NCBI GenBank assembly: GCA_937892735.1
Contig: CALBGL010000020.1
Location: 1-31,145, forward strand
Direction: 5' to 3'
DNA from: an uncultured Clostridia bacterium
GTDB taxonomy: Bacteria; Bacillota; Clostridia; Lachnospirales; Bianqueaceae
Length of the DNA: 31,145 bases
The notes under the pieces were generated by a model, which was given only the letters and a program-made list of their open reading frames with translations, ran no database searches and was not told the origin of the DNA. A program made the position numbers and the translations under genes. Shown one piece after another: positions 14,105-22,224 of the stretch. Position 1 is the stretch's first letter; the number at the start of each line of letters is the position of its first letter.

Positions 14105-16180
14105 TTATGCCTTCTTATTCGCAGCGATGATCTTTTCCTGTACATCTCTAGGAACTTCCTCATAACGAAGGAAGGACATGGTAAAACTGCCTCTTGCCTG
14201 TGTCATAGAACGCAGATCCGTAGCATACGTAAACATTTCGGCAGCGGGAACTTCCGCTTCAATGATTTGCTTCTTGCCCTGATGCGTCATTCCCAGCACA
14301 CGTCCCCGGCGTTTATTCAAGTCGCCGATGACATCTCCCATGTATGCCTCGTCCATGGTAATCTTAACCGAATTGACAGGCTCTAACAGTACGGGCTTCG
14401 CCTGCGGGATACCGTTCTTGAAAGCAATGGAAGTCGCGAGCTTGAAGGCCATTTCCGAAGAATCCACAGGATGGTAGGAACCATCCACCAGAGTTGCTTT
14501 CACACCGACCATGGGATATCCAGCAAGAACGCCCTCCTGAACACATTCCTGAAGGCCCTTTTCTACTGCGGGGAAATAGTTCTTGGGTACAGATCCTCCG
14601 AAGATCTTTTCCTCGAAAATTACTGGCGTGTCTAAATCTCCCGATGGCTCAAAGATGATATGCACATCCCCATACTGTCCATGGCCACCCGATTGCTTCT
14701 TGTGCTTGCCTTGTACACGGGCCGTTCCTTTAATGGTTTCACGGTATGCTACCTTCGGACTGCTGAGCTCCACATCCAGTTTAAACTTATTCTTCAGCTT
14801 ATTAACAATGACATCCAAATGCTGATCTCCAATTCCAAAAATCTCCTGCTGTTTGGTATCCTTATCCAGATGAATCTTCAACGTAGGATCCTCTTCCATC
14901 AGTTTCGCAAGACTGGTTGTGATCTTCTCTTCATCGCCCTTACTCTTGGGCATGACAGCCATGCATAAGAGCGATTCCGGAAATTGAATCGGAGGATACT
15001 GAATCTGAATGCCTTTTCCGCAAAGAGTATCGCAGGTTGTTGTCACCGAGAGCTTCGTCACAATTCCAATATCCCCGGCATGCAGTTCCGGAACTTCGAT
15101 CTGTTCCTTGCCTCTGGGAATATACAGGTGATTCAAACGCTCCTGCGCGCCCTTGTTTATGTTCGTAATCATATCGCCGGCTTTCAGCACGCCGGAAACA
15201 ACCTTAAAATATGTGATCTTTCCAAAAAACGGGTCTACTACTGTCTTAAATACAAAGGCACTCATGGAACCCTCTTCCGAACAGGGAACCTGAATCTCTT
15301 CTCCCTTCTCATTCCGCGCCTCCAAAGTAGGATGTACTTTCTTAGCACTGGGAAGATAGCGACCAATCGAAGTCATCAGGACTCCGATACCCGTTCCATT
15401 AGCAGCTACGCCGCACAATACAGGAACGATCTCTCCGTTTTCGATGCCTACCTGTAAAGCATCCTGAATTTCTTCCAACGTAAAATCTTCGCCCTCTGTT
15501 TCGAAATAACGTTCCATCAGTTCCTCTGAGGATTCTGCCACCGTCTCCAGAATCATCTGACGAACCGGCTGTATTTCTCCCATAATGGATTCCGGCACTT
15601 GGCAGGCCTCTACTCGATCATTCACGTACTTACGGCCTTCCATTTTAACGACATTGACGAATCCGGCGAACTTACCGTTCTCCTTAAAAGGCACCTGGAA
15701 CGGGGCTATACGCTTTCCGAAGGTCTCCTGCAGCTGATCTAACACTTTTACCAGATCGGCTCCTTCTTCATCCATGCCATTCACAAAAATAAAGCGGGGA
15801 GTTTTCCGTTCTTCCAGCATATCCCATGCGAGCTCTGTACCCACTTGCACACCGGATTTGGCGGATACTACAATAATACCGGCTTCCGCTACATGCAACG
15901 CTTCTTTGGCTTCTCCGACAAAATCAAAATAACCAGGGGTATCCAGCACATTGATTTTATAGCCATCCCATTCTATCGGAATCACGGACGAGTTAATAGA
16001 AAATTTCCGTTTGACTTCTTCTGGATCGTAATCGCTGATTGTATTGCCTTCCTGCACTTTTCCACGGCGCTTTGTCACACCCGAAGCATAAGCCATCGCT
16101 TCCGCCACCGTGGTCTTGCCGACCCCTCCATGGCCAAGCAGCACGACGCTGCGAATCTCTTCAGAACCATAGACCTTCAT
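14105..16180 (-). CDS. Elongation factor G-like translational GTPase (paralogue type)
   Basis: The 691 residues show the EF-G domain order: G domain, domain II, and domains III-V ending in MTQARGSFTMSFLRYEEVP. The P-loop is GHGGVGKT (16-23) and not the canonical GHIDAGKT; G3 is DTPG (80-83) followed by YFDF. G4 is NGMD (134-137) where NKxD is expected. These traits place it in the EF-G-like subgroup (FusA2-like) found beside canonical EF-G, which usually stands near rpsL/rpsG. Members bind ribosomes, but their role is not settled and some have little GTPase activity. GGAGG precedes ATG at 16178-16180. No partner genes suggest a pathway. Confidence 0.85.
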   Translation of the reverse strand: MKVYGSEEIRSVVLLGHGGVGKTTVAEAMAYASGVTKRRGKVQEGNTISDYDPEEVKRKFSINSSVIPIEWDGYKINVLDTPGYFDFVGEAKEALHVAEAGIIVVSAKSGVQVGTELAWDMLEERKTPRFIFVNGMDEEGADLVKVLDQLQETFGKRIAPFQVPFKENGKFAGFVNVVKMEGRKYVNDRVEACQVPESIMGEIQPVRQMILETVAESSEELMERYFETEGEDFTLEEIQDALQVGIENGEIVPVLCGVAANGTGIGVLMTSIGRYLPSAKKVHPTLEARNEKGEEIQVPCSEEGSMSAFVFKTVVDPFFGKITYFKVVSGVLKAGDMITNINKGAQERLNHLYIPRGKEQIEVPELHAGDIGIVTKLSVTTTCDTLCGKGIQIQYPPIQFPESLLCMAVMPKSKGDEEKITTSLAKLMEEDPTLKIHLDKDTKQQEIFGIGDQHLDVIVNKLKNKFKLDVELSSPKVAYRETIKGTARVQGKHKKQSGGHGQYGDVHIIFEPSGDLDTPVIFEEKIFGGSVPKNYFPAVEKGLQECVQEGVLAGYPMVGVKATLVDGSYHPVDSSEMAFKLATSIAFKNGIPQAKPVLLEPVNSVKITMDEAYMGDVIGDLNKRRGRVLGMTHQGKKQIIEAEVPAAEMFTYATDLRSMTQARGSFTMSFLRYEEVPRDVQEKIIAANKKA

Positions 16181-16383
16181 AACAATTCCTCCAATTCCTT
16201 TGATAGTTCATGCGCATGCATTCGCCAGAATCACGAAAGCTAGCCACACACATATATAGGATTTATTCGACTCATCCAAAAAAAATCCTTTTTTTTTGAG
16301 AAAATTATTTCAGATTTCCTGATTTTTTAAGTAGGCCATAAAGGGTCTCCCACATGTCGTTTGGAGAAACACGATCATAAATC

Positions 16384-16416
16384 AAAAAAAGAGTTTCCTG
16401 CCTTCACAAGAAACTC
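16384..16416 (-). terminator. Intrinsic terminator of the nuclease-fold-like gene
   Basis: Minus strand GAGTTTC (16410-16416) pairs with GAAACTC (16391-16397) around a 12-nt loop and is followed by seven U (16384-16390). It begins 6 nt after the stop codon. The rest of 16181-16421 upstream of the EF-G-like gene has A/T runs but no gene or clear promoter. Confidence 0.75.
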
Positions 16417-16421
16417 CTATT

Positions 16422-17111
16422 TTAGGATATCATACGATATGCCATCAAAATACGAACGATATCCGCTTCTTCCAAAGAAGAATAGCCTCCAGCCGTAACG
16501 ATCAGATTCTTCCCTTGCCAGATCCCATATCGAAGATAGTCTTCATATTTTTTCTGCTGAGGCATCAATGTTCGAGAGGGATGTTCCCAGTAAAAAACTT
16601 CTTCTTTATGAAGAATCGTATAGGATGGCCAATATACTCGATTTTTCAAGATGAGAGGCGCTCTATACTCATATTCAATCCCATATCGATATAATACATT
16701 AGCAATTCTCTGTTCTGACAGACAGGTTGTGATCTCACCGCGTTCCGTTTTAAAAAGAGATTTCTGCATCTCATACTGCTTTCGACATTCCTGTTCCAAG
16801 GCCTCCAGTGATATTCCGTAGATCAATAACGTCTTACGGGCCCGGATCAGCCACCGCTCCGCCTCTTCCCGTGCCTTAAGAAGCTGCATCTTAGGCTGAT
16901 ATCTTGCTTTCATCTCCTCCTCATCTTTCCGTTTCACATAAGAACGAATCATCCTACCTTCCTCATTTCGCGTCCAATAATAATATGGATGATCATGTTG
17001 GATCAAGGTCGCAAACGTCCCCGGCGGATAATTGGGAAGCTGATCTTCCATTCGATATACAGAAAATAAAACCGAACGGAACTTATTGACCAGTCGTTTG
17101 AGATCATTCAT
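16422..17111 (-). CDS. PD-(D/E)XK-fold-like protein with degenerate active site
   Basis: The 229-residue protein has a basic, Tyr-rich N-terminal part (YYYWTRNEEGRMIRSYVKRK), a coiled helical middle (about 60-115), and a C-terminal block that matches by eye the pattern of a Lachnospiraceae nuclease-like family: SEQRIANVLYRYGIEYEYRA (Glu133), a strand RVYWPSYTI, then FYWEHPSR (Glu176), then YEDYLRYGIWQGKNLIV. In that family the middle strand reads YPDFT and the last WEH-GMM; here the Asp is Ser163 and Lys/Met context is changed, so catalysis is doubtful. It has its own promoter, AGGGGG site and terminator, so it is a stand-alone gene. Function unknown; DNA binding or end-trimming would be a guess. 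Confidence 0.5.
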   Translation of the reverse strand: MNDLKRLVNKFRSVLFSVYRMEDQLPNYPPGTFATLIQHDHPYYYWTRNEEGRMIRSYVKRKDEEEMKARYQPKMQLLKAREEAERWLIRARKTLLIYGISLEALEQECRKQYEMQKSLFKTERGEITTCLSEQRIANVLYRYGIEYEYRAPLILKNRVYWPSYTILHKEEVFYWEHPSRTLMPQQKKYEDYLRYGIWQGKNLIVTAGGYSSLEEADIVRILMAYRMIS

Positions 17112-17144
17112 ACGTATCCCCCTCTATGACTGCTATCTATACAT

Positions 17145-17173
17145 ATCATACATCGTAAAAATATTTTTGTCAA
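17145..17173 (-). promoter_or_regulatory. Promoter of the nuclease-fold-like gene
   Basis: Minus strand TTGACA (17168-17173), 17 bp, TATGAT (17145-17150). The -35 element is half of the palindrome TGTCAATTGACA (17168-17179), which could also be a repressor site. Confidence 0.7.
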
Positions 17174-17294
17174 TTGACAATTGGTTCATATAGATCGTCC
17201 CTTGGCATACGATATCTTCTTCCAAGCAATCGCTACTTCTAATATGACATAAAAAGATCGTTTTTTCAGAATGCCCCTTTCCGTATCTCAGAGT

Positions 17295-18356
17295 TTAATC
17301 AGATCGTTTCGTCATTTGTTCTGCTGCGATCAATAGATCGATAATTTCGTCCAGATCCCCATCCAGAATATCTGAAAGCCGATATAAGGTCAGCTTAATC
17401 CGATGATCGGTCATCCGGGTCTGCGGAAAATTATAGGTGCGAATCTTTTCACTGCGATCCCCCGTACCCACCTGACTGCGTCTGTCTGCCGACACTTCCG
17501 CTTTTTGTTTTTTCAGCTCTCGGTCATATAAACGGGCACGCAATACCTTCAGGGCCTTATCCTTATTTTTCAGCTGCGACTTTTCGTCCTGGCAGCTAAC
17601 AACGATCCCCGTAGGAATATGCGTGATTCTGACTGCGGAATCGGTTGTGTTGACACACTGTCCACCATTTCCGGAAGCACGAAATACATCGATTCGGATT
17701 TCATTCATATCCAGTTCCACGTCTACATCCTCGACTTCCGGCAAGACTGCTACAGTTACTGTAGAGGTATGGATTCTCCCACCGGATTCTGTCACGGGAA
17801 CCCGTTGTACACGATGAACCCCGCTTTCATATTTCAGACGAGAATAGGCCCCTTGTCCTGCGATGGAAAAAATAATTTCCTTAAATCCTCCCAATCCGTT
17901 CTCATTCACGCTGACTAAAGAGGCTTTCCAGCCTTTACGTTCAGCATATCGACTGTACATACGATATAAATCAGAAGCGAAAAGAGCTGCCTCATCGCCG
18001 CCAGCGCCCGCGCGAATTTCTACAAACACGTTTTTCTCATCATTGGGGTCTTTCGGAGTCAACAATACCTTCATTTTCTCTTCCAGTTTTTCGATCTGTC
18101 CTCGACAATCCGCAAGCTCTTCTTTCGCCAGCTGGCGAAGTTGCGGATCGGGCTCCTCCTGTAAAAAAAGAAGATTGTCTTTTTCATTTTTCCTGGCTTG
18201 CTGATAGAGCGTATAGGTTTCGACAATAGGAGTCAATTCCGCGTGTTCCTTCATGATTTTCTGCCACAGAGGCTGATCTGCAATCGTCTGCGGATCATTC
18301 AGTTCCCGTCCGAGTTCCTGATAACGTCCCACCAAAGCTCCGACTTGTTCAAACAA
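17295..18356 (-). CDS. prfA: Peptide chain release factor 1
   Basis: The 353-residue protein ends translation at UAA and UAG. Signatures: acidic ENVFVEIRAGAGGDEAALFA-type domain start, the anticodon-like PVT (PxT motif of RF1; RF2 would have SPF) in QRVPVTESGGRIHT, and GGQ at 231-233 in the context GNGGQCVN (usually GAGGQHVN). The start is TTG at 18354-18356 with AAGGAG 8 nt upstream. It is 15 nt downstream of prmC, whose product methylates the GGQ Gln, so the two are co-expressed. It is last of the yqhQ-prmC-prfA run. Confidence 0.97.
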   Translation of the reverse strand: MFEQVGALVGRYQELGRELNDPQTIADQPLWQKIMKEHAELTPIVETYTLYQQARKNEKDNLLFLQEEPDPQLRQLAKEELADCRGQIEKLEEKMKVLLTPKDPNDEKNVFVEIRAGAGGDEAALFASDLYRMYSRYAERKGWKASLVSVNENGLGGFKEIIFSIAGQGAYSRLKYESGVHRVQRVPVTESGGRIHTSTVTVAVLPEVEDVDVELDMNEIRIDVFRASGNGGQCVNTTDSAVRITHIPTGIVVSCQDEKSQLKNKDKALKVLRARLYDRELKKQKAEVSADRRSQVGTGDRSEKIRTYNFPQTRMTDHRIKLTLYRLSDILDGDLDEIIDLLIAAEQMTKRSD

Positions 18357-18371
18357 AATGAATTCTCCTTT

Positions 18372-19247
18372 CTATACAGGCTTTACTGCCGAAACAACAC
18401 GATCCCTTCCTGCAAGATCCGGAAATACCTGAATTTTCATAAAACCGGCATGACTCAAAATTCGAGAAACTGCTGCTCCCTGTTCACAACCGATTTCCAG
18501 ATATAAGCGGCCGCCAGGCCGCAAAAAGCGTTGCGCCCCGACTCCGATACGACGATAAAAACTGAGACCGTCTCTGCCGCCATCCAGTGCTTGATTCGGC
18601 TCATAATCTTTTACATTGGTATCAAGCAAAGGGATCTCTGCCGTGGGGATATAAGGCGGATTCGAAACCACAAAATCGATAAGTCCCTGGTATTGTTTCG
18701 GCAAAGCCTGAAACAAATCCCCCTGATAAAACTGGGGCAAACAATCCAGTACCAGTCTTCGTGCATTTTCCCTTGCAACTTTAAGAGCATCGCCGGAAAT
18801 ATCTGTAGCAAGCATCATCAGATTTGAAGGACCTAAATGGGCCAAGCTTAAAGCGATACACCCGCTGCCCGTACATAGGTCCACACCAAGAACCAAATCC
18901 GGCTCCTGGGGAAGTTCCTGTAAAACGTATTCGACGAGTACCTCCGTATCCATCCGAGGAATCAATACAGAAGGTCCTACCAGAAAGTCAAGCCCCATGA
19001 AACATTGCGTACCCGTTATATACTGCACGGGACATCCCTGTGCTCTTCGGGCAATCCACTGAAAAAATTGCTGATACTGTTCTTTCTGAGGACAATCCTG
19101 GCGATGCAAAAGGAGTCCAGCCTGGTCTGTCCCAAAACACTCCAGAAAGAGTGCCTTCGCATCCTCCCGGCAGTCTTCAATCCCCGCATCCAACAAAATC
19201 TTAGCGCCTTGTTCCAACAGATCGCCCCATGTCCATTCTTCATACAT
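18372..19247 (-). CDS. prmC: Release factor glutamine methyltransferase
   Basis: The 291-residue enzyme methylates the Gln of the GGQ motif in release factors using S-adenosylmethionine. It has the N-terminal helical domain, the SAM loop DLCTGSGCIALSLA, and NPPY at residues 196-199 (SNPPYIPTAEI), the motif that binds the target Gln. ATG at 19245-19247 is preferred over an in-frame TTG at 19265: it overlaps the yqhQ stop by 8 nt, a usual coupled junction, and GGTGAAG lies in front. Confidence 0.95.
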   Translation of the reverse strand: MYEEWTWGDLLEQGAKILLDAGIEDCREDAKALFLECFGTDQAGLLLHRQDCPQKEQYQQFFQWIARRAQGCPVQYITGTQCFMGLDFLVGPSVLIPRMDTEVLVEYVLQELPQEPDLVLGVDLCTGSGCIALSLAHLGPSNLMMLATDISGDALKVARENARRLVLDCLPQFYQGDLFQALPKQYQGLIDFVVSNPPYIPTAEIPLLDTNVKDYEPNQALDGGRDGLSFYRRIGVGAQRFLRPGGRLYLEIGCEQGAAVSRILSHAGFMKIQVFPDLAGRDRVVSAVKPV

Positions 19248-20280
19248 GTTCTTCACCGATCTCAATGATATTTCCTTCAGGATTTGTCAGTTCGATTTCC
19301 TGACGGATTCGTTGCCAATCTTCTTCTAAATGTTCTGGTAATCTTCCTTCTGCTTTTAAGACTACAAGTGTAGAAGCGATCGCGGTTTCTATCTCCTGTG
19401 CGTCAGGTTCCCTCGTCGTAAGCTTTTGCAGCATCAGTCCAGGCCAAGTCAAAACCCGTACCCACTTCGCTTCCGAGCGATTGGAAAACATAAGGACCTC
19501 ATAAGAGACGCCGGCGACAACCGGAATGAGCAAAACCCTAAACACCAGCCGCAGCAGGGGATTCGATACATAGATCACCGCGAAGAATAGAATACTGATC
19601 AGCATGACCAAAAATAGAAAACTTGTTCCACATCTTCGATTAAGACGAGTATATGTTAAAATCTGCTCCGGCGCCAGATTTTCTCCAGCCTCCATACAAT
19701 TAATAGTCTTATGTTCCGCACCATGATATTCAAAAACTCGCTGAATATCTTTCATTTGCGAGATCGCCACAATATAACCGACAAAAATCGTCACACGAAG
19801 AACTCCCTCTATCAGGCTAACCAAGAGCCGACTATGAAGAATGGATTCTAGCCACCCTGTCAATAATGCAGGCAGCAGAATAAAAAGTCCCAATGCCAGA
19901 ACCACACCAATCACGACAGAAACACCGGTCATGACTCCATCCTTATGTTCCTTCCAGAAGCGGTGGAATGTCGTATTTTTAACTGGCTTATCTGGTGCGG
20001 TTGTCTCATTCTCTTCCAAGAAGAAACCGGAAGAAAAAGTAAGTGTACGCATTCCTATCACCAGTGATTCCACAAATCGTACGATCCCACGAATCACTGG
20101 CCACGTCAACGCCTTATGTCTCTCCGTCATGGATTGACTGTCAAACAATGCCGTAACGATCTTACCGTCTGTCTTACGTACGGATACCGCATACTTATTC
20201 TTGCCTTTCATCATCACGCCTTCCATGACCGCCTGTCCACCAATCCGCAAAGCGCTGCATATCTGTTTCCGATCCTCCAT
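19240..20280 (-). CDS. yqhQ: DUF1385 membrane protein (YqhQ-like)
   Basis: The 346-residue protein has the conserved DUF1385 opening (RIGGQAVMEGVMMKGKNKYA), a basic KTDGKIVT segment, several hydrophobic helices (about 130-160, 165-190, 225-265), and the motif YHGAEHKTINCMEAGE with two His residues that looks like a metal site. YqhQ family proteins are inner-membrane proteins of unsettled function, regularly found before prmC-prfA in Firmicutes. ATG is preceded by AGGAGG. Its start is about 25 nt after a terminator-like hairpin, so operon expression depends on read-through or a start site not seen here. Confidence 0.88.
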   Translation of the reverse strand: MEDRKQICSALRIGGQAVMEGVMMKGKNKYAVSVRKTDGKIVTALFDSQSMTERHKALTWPVIRGIVRFVESLVIGMRTLTFSSGFFLEENETTAPDKPVKNTTFHRFWKEHKDGVMTGVSVVIGVVLALGLFILLPALLTGWLESILHSRLLVSLIEGVLRVTIFVGYIVAISQMKDIQRVFEYHGAEHKTINCMEAGENLAPEQILTYTRLNRRCGTSFLFLVMLISILFFAVIYVSNPLLRLVFRVLLIPVVAGVSYEVLMFSNRSEAKWVRVLTWPGLMLQKLTTREPDAQEIETAIASTLVVLKAEGRLPEHLEEDWQRIRQEIELTNPEGNIIEIGEEHV

Positions 20281-20304
20281 AAATCCTCCTGTTGTTTTCT
20301 ATAA

Positions 20305-20340
20305 TAAAAAACCGGTCCATGAAATCATTTTCATAGCCGG
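20305..20340 (-). terminator. Second terminator-like hairpin, just before yqhQ
   Basis: Minus strand CCGGCTATGAAA (20329-20340) pairs with TTTCATGGACCGG (20312-20324) with one bulged A and one G-U pair, followed by six to seven U (20305-20311). It is a second full intrinsic terminator after rpmE, placed 25 nt upstream of the yqhQ start codon, and could act as a leader attenuator. Confidence 0.7.
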
Positions 20341-20381
20341 CTCTGCGAATGCCAACATCCTTAATTCCCCAGAACACGGCA

Positions 20382-20413
20382 AAAAGGAGACCTTATAAAA
20401 AAGGCCTCCTTTT
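20382..20413 (-). terminator. Terminator of rpmE
   Basis: AAAAGGAGGCC (minus, 20403-20413) pairs with GGTCTCCTTTT (20382-20392) with one G-U pair and a loop of 10 nt, continuing into a U-run. It begins 10 nt after the rpmE stop. Confidence 0.8.
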
Positions 20414-20422
20414 GCACGCAAA

Positions 20423-20629
20423 CTACTTCTGGTTGATACCATACTTACGATTAAACTTATCAATACGGCCCCGAGCTGCCATAGCCTTCTGAGTCCCGGT
20501 GTAGAACGGATGGCACTTTGAACAAACCTCTACACGGATTTCCGGTGCGGTAGATCCGCAGGTAAAGGTATTGCCGCAGTTGCAGCGTACGGTTGCCTGA
20601 TAATACTTTGGCTGAATGTCCTTCTGCAT
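20423..20629 (-). CDS. rpmE: 50S ribosomal protein L31, zinc-binding type
   Basis: The 68-residue protein begins MQKDIQPKYYQATVRCNCGN and has CNC near residue 16 and VEVCSKCHPFYTGTQ, so it keeps the two Cys pairs of the C+ zinc form of L31. A longer open frame upstream has no ribosome site; AGAGG lies before ATG at 20627-20629. It is the first gene of the conserved rpmE-yqhQ-prmC-prfA order, but two terminators separate it from yqhQ. Confidence 0.96.
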   Translation of the reverse strand: MQKDIQPKYYQATVRCNCGNTFTCGSTAPEIRVEVCSKCHPFYTGTQKAMAARGRIDKFNRKYGINQK

Positions 20630-20699
20630 CGTATAACGCCTCTTTCTTATGGATTCATGGACATTGATTTCCGACCAATGGCCACGTGACAACGAACGT

Positions 20700-20728
20700 A
20701 TTATAGCATACGGCTGTATAGAATGCAA
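20700..20728 (-). promoter_or_regulatory. Promoter of rpmE
   Basis: Minus strand TTGCAT (20723-20728), 17 bp, perfect TATAAT (20700-20705). The leader of about 65 nt holds a hairpin GGcCATTG/CAATGtCC, possibly a ribosomal-protein leader. Confidence 0.7.
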
Positions 20729-20744
20729 GCATTATTTTTCTTTT

Positions 20745-21011
20745 TTACAATCCTAGCAGCATAGCGATTCCCAAGCTCCAGCATGCCAATGCCAGAGGAA
20801 CGCCGATACGAAAAAACGTGTGTTTGGTTTTGTGATGAAAAATACCCATGCCCAAAAGTGCTCCCAGAGCTCCACCTAACCATGCAATACTCAACAGACG
20901 ACTCTCTGGAATACGCCAATGATGTTTTCGGGCCCGACGTTTATCGATCCCATATAATATAAAGGCCAACACATTCATAAAACACAAATAGACCTCCAAT
21001 AGGATAATCAC
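20745..21011 (-). CDS. DUF1294 membrane protein
   Basis: The 88-residue protein has three hydrophobic segments and the family signature AFILYGIDKRRARKHHWRIP, ending in GALLGMGIFHHKTKHTFF. DUF1294 proteins are small membrane proteins of unknown function. The start is GTG at 21009-21011, one base after the DUF3810 stop with GGAGG 6 nt upstream; a longer frame to 21053 would overlap DUF3810 coding and lacks a site. It is coupled to the DUF3810 gene. Downstream lies the rpmE promoter. Confidence 0.82.
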   Translation of the reverse strand: MIILLEVYLCFMNVLAFILYGIDKRRARKHHWRIPESRLLSIAWLGGALGALLGMGIFHHKTKHTFFRIGVPLALACWSLGIAMLLGL

Positions 21012-21012
21012 A

Positions 21013-22137
21013 CTACACCTCCGGAAAATTCTGTCTCCGGTAAGCCCCCACAAGAAGCTGGACGACTTGACTATAACTGACCGTTCCTTCTCCGCCAGAG
21101 ACCTTTAAGTATGTATTGTTAACCTGCTGTGCAATGGAAGTTACCTGGTTCTCATGGGATAGAATCCATTCATTATAATACCGTAATTCTTGTAATAGCT
21201 GTGCAGGCGTCTCTTGCAGAAGCCGGTTATAAAGCTGCTGGTCCACGCGATATAAAGCATTATAAAGATAGCGAAAAGCGTATAAGGCGCCGCTATACCG
21301 CAAGTAAACATGCTCGTCCGAAAGACATGCCTGTATAGACAAAAAGTTAGCCTCATCCTCTCGGGAATATCCCTTCTGATGCATCTGTTCATGAGCGGCC
21401 GAGACCGCTACGACAAAAGAGGGAGCAGCCACATTCAGATTGGCCTCACCAGTAAATGGAATATAGATTCCCAGAATTCCCGTATAGGAAAATGGCGCCG
21501 ACGCTAAAATCGCTTTTGGTCGTACAGGATTCACGGATAGTTCCAGTCCCAGTACGTGATTAACATTCTCAAATGTCCTTTGGGATGAATAGGCAAGAAT
21601 CGCCATATTACTGTCTTGCAGGGTTCGTTCTTCTTCCCACACAGAATATCCCTCTGTGGTATATGTGATCTGCGCCGAGAACTGCGCAGCGAGATCCCGC
21701 ATTTGCACGGCGCTTTCATAGAGCTCTTCCGCAGTAACATGCCCCGTCTCATATCCCAGCTGATCCTCCAGACGGATTCTGCCGAACTGTATTACAAATA
21801 AAACCTCAAACAGACAAATTCCCCATAGAAGAATGCTGAGAACCCCACAGATCCACCGGAAAAGGCGACGGATACCACCACGCACAATACAATAAATCAG
21901 ACTGGAAAGCAGCCCTACGGGAATGAAATAAAGAATCCACTCCGCAACAGAAAACGAAGCCAGGTTGGTCAGCCAGGTCAAGAAATTGGTGAGCCACCGT
22001 GTAATTCCTCTGGCGAATACATACTCCGCCACCCAGGGAATCATACGGAGTCCATACAGCAGAAGCCCCAGGATCGCCGGCAGCAGCATGCCCCACAAAA
22101 TCGATTTTTTATGTATCCCTCGCACTTCCTTTTTCAT
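21013..22137 (-). CDS. DUF3810 membrane protein with HExxH motif
   Basis: The 374-residue protein has three or so N-terminal membrane helices (about residues 15-33, 62-90, 96-120), then an extracytoplasmic or cytoplasmic domain. It contains HEQMH at 249-253 followed by QKGYSREDEANF, with Glu260 and Glu262 as possible third zinc ligands. This fits a membrane-bound zinc metallopeptidase-like fold (DUF3810 family) whose substrate is not known. ATG at 22135-22137 has GGAGAAG 5-6 nt upstream. It is 1 nt from the DUF1294 gene, so a two-gene unit. The upstream hairpin of the kdgK end lies 20 nt before it. Confidence 0.82.
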   Translation of the reverse strand: MKKEVRGIHKKSILWGMLLPAILGLLLYGLRMIPWVAEYVFARGITRWLTNFLTWLTNLASFSVAEWILYFIPVGLLSSLIYCIVRGGIRRLFRWICGVLSILLWGICLFEVLFVIQFGRIRLEDQLGYETGHVTAEELYESAVQMRDLAAQFSAQITYTTEGYSVWEEERTLQDSNMAILAYSSQRTFENVNHVLGLELSVNPVRPKAILASAPFSYTGILGIYIPFTGEANLNVAAPSFVVAVSAAHEQMHQKGYSREDEANFLSIQACLSDEHVYLRYSGALYAFRYLYNALYRVDQQLYNRLLQETPAQLLQELRYYNEWILSHENQVTSIAQQVNNTYLKVSGGEGTVSYSQVVQLLVGAYRRQNFPEV

Positions 22138-22224
22138 CCTTGCTTCTCCGACTTTTCCGCAAAACGAGAAAAGAGGACATCCTTTCTCAAGAACGTCCCC
22201 TCTTGTTTTGCTATATGCACTCGA

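Noticed and set aside
16260..16320. Long A/T runs as an origin or AT-rich regulatory element
   Set aside because: Simple runs only, with no DnaA-box-like repeats or iterons.
22159..22211. Terminator of the sugar kinase
   Set aside because: GCAAAAC/GTTTTGC and an inner AAGAGG/CCTCTT stem form a bulged hairpin on the minus strand, but no U-tract follows it; kept only as a possible structure.
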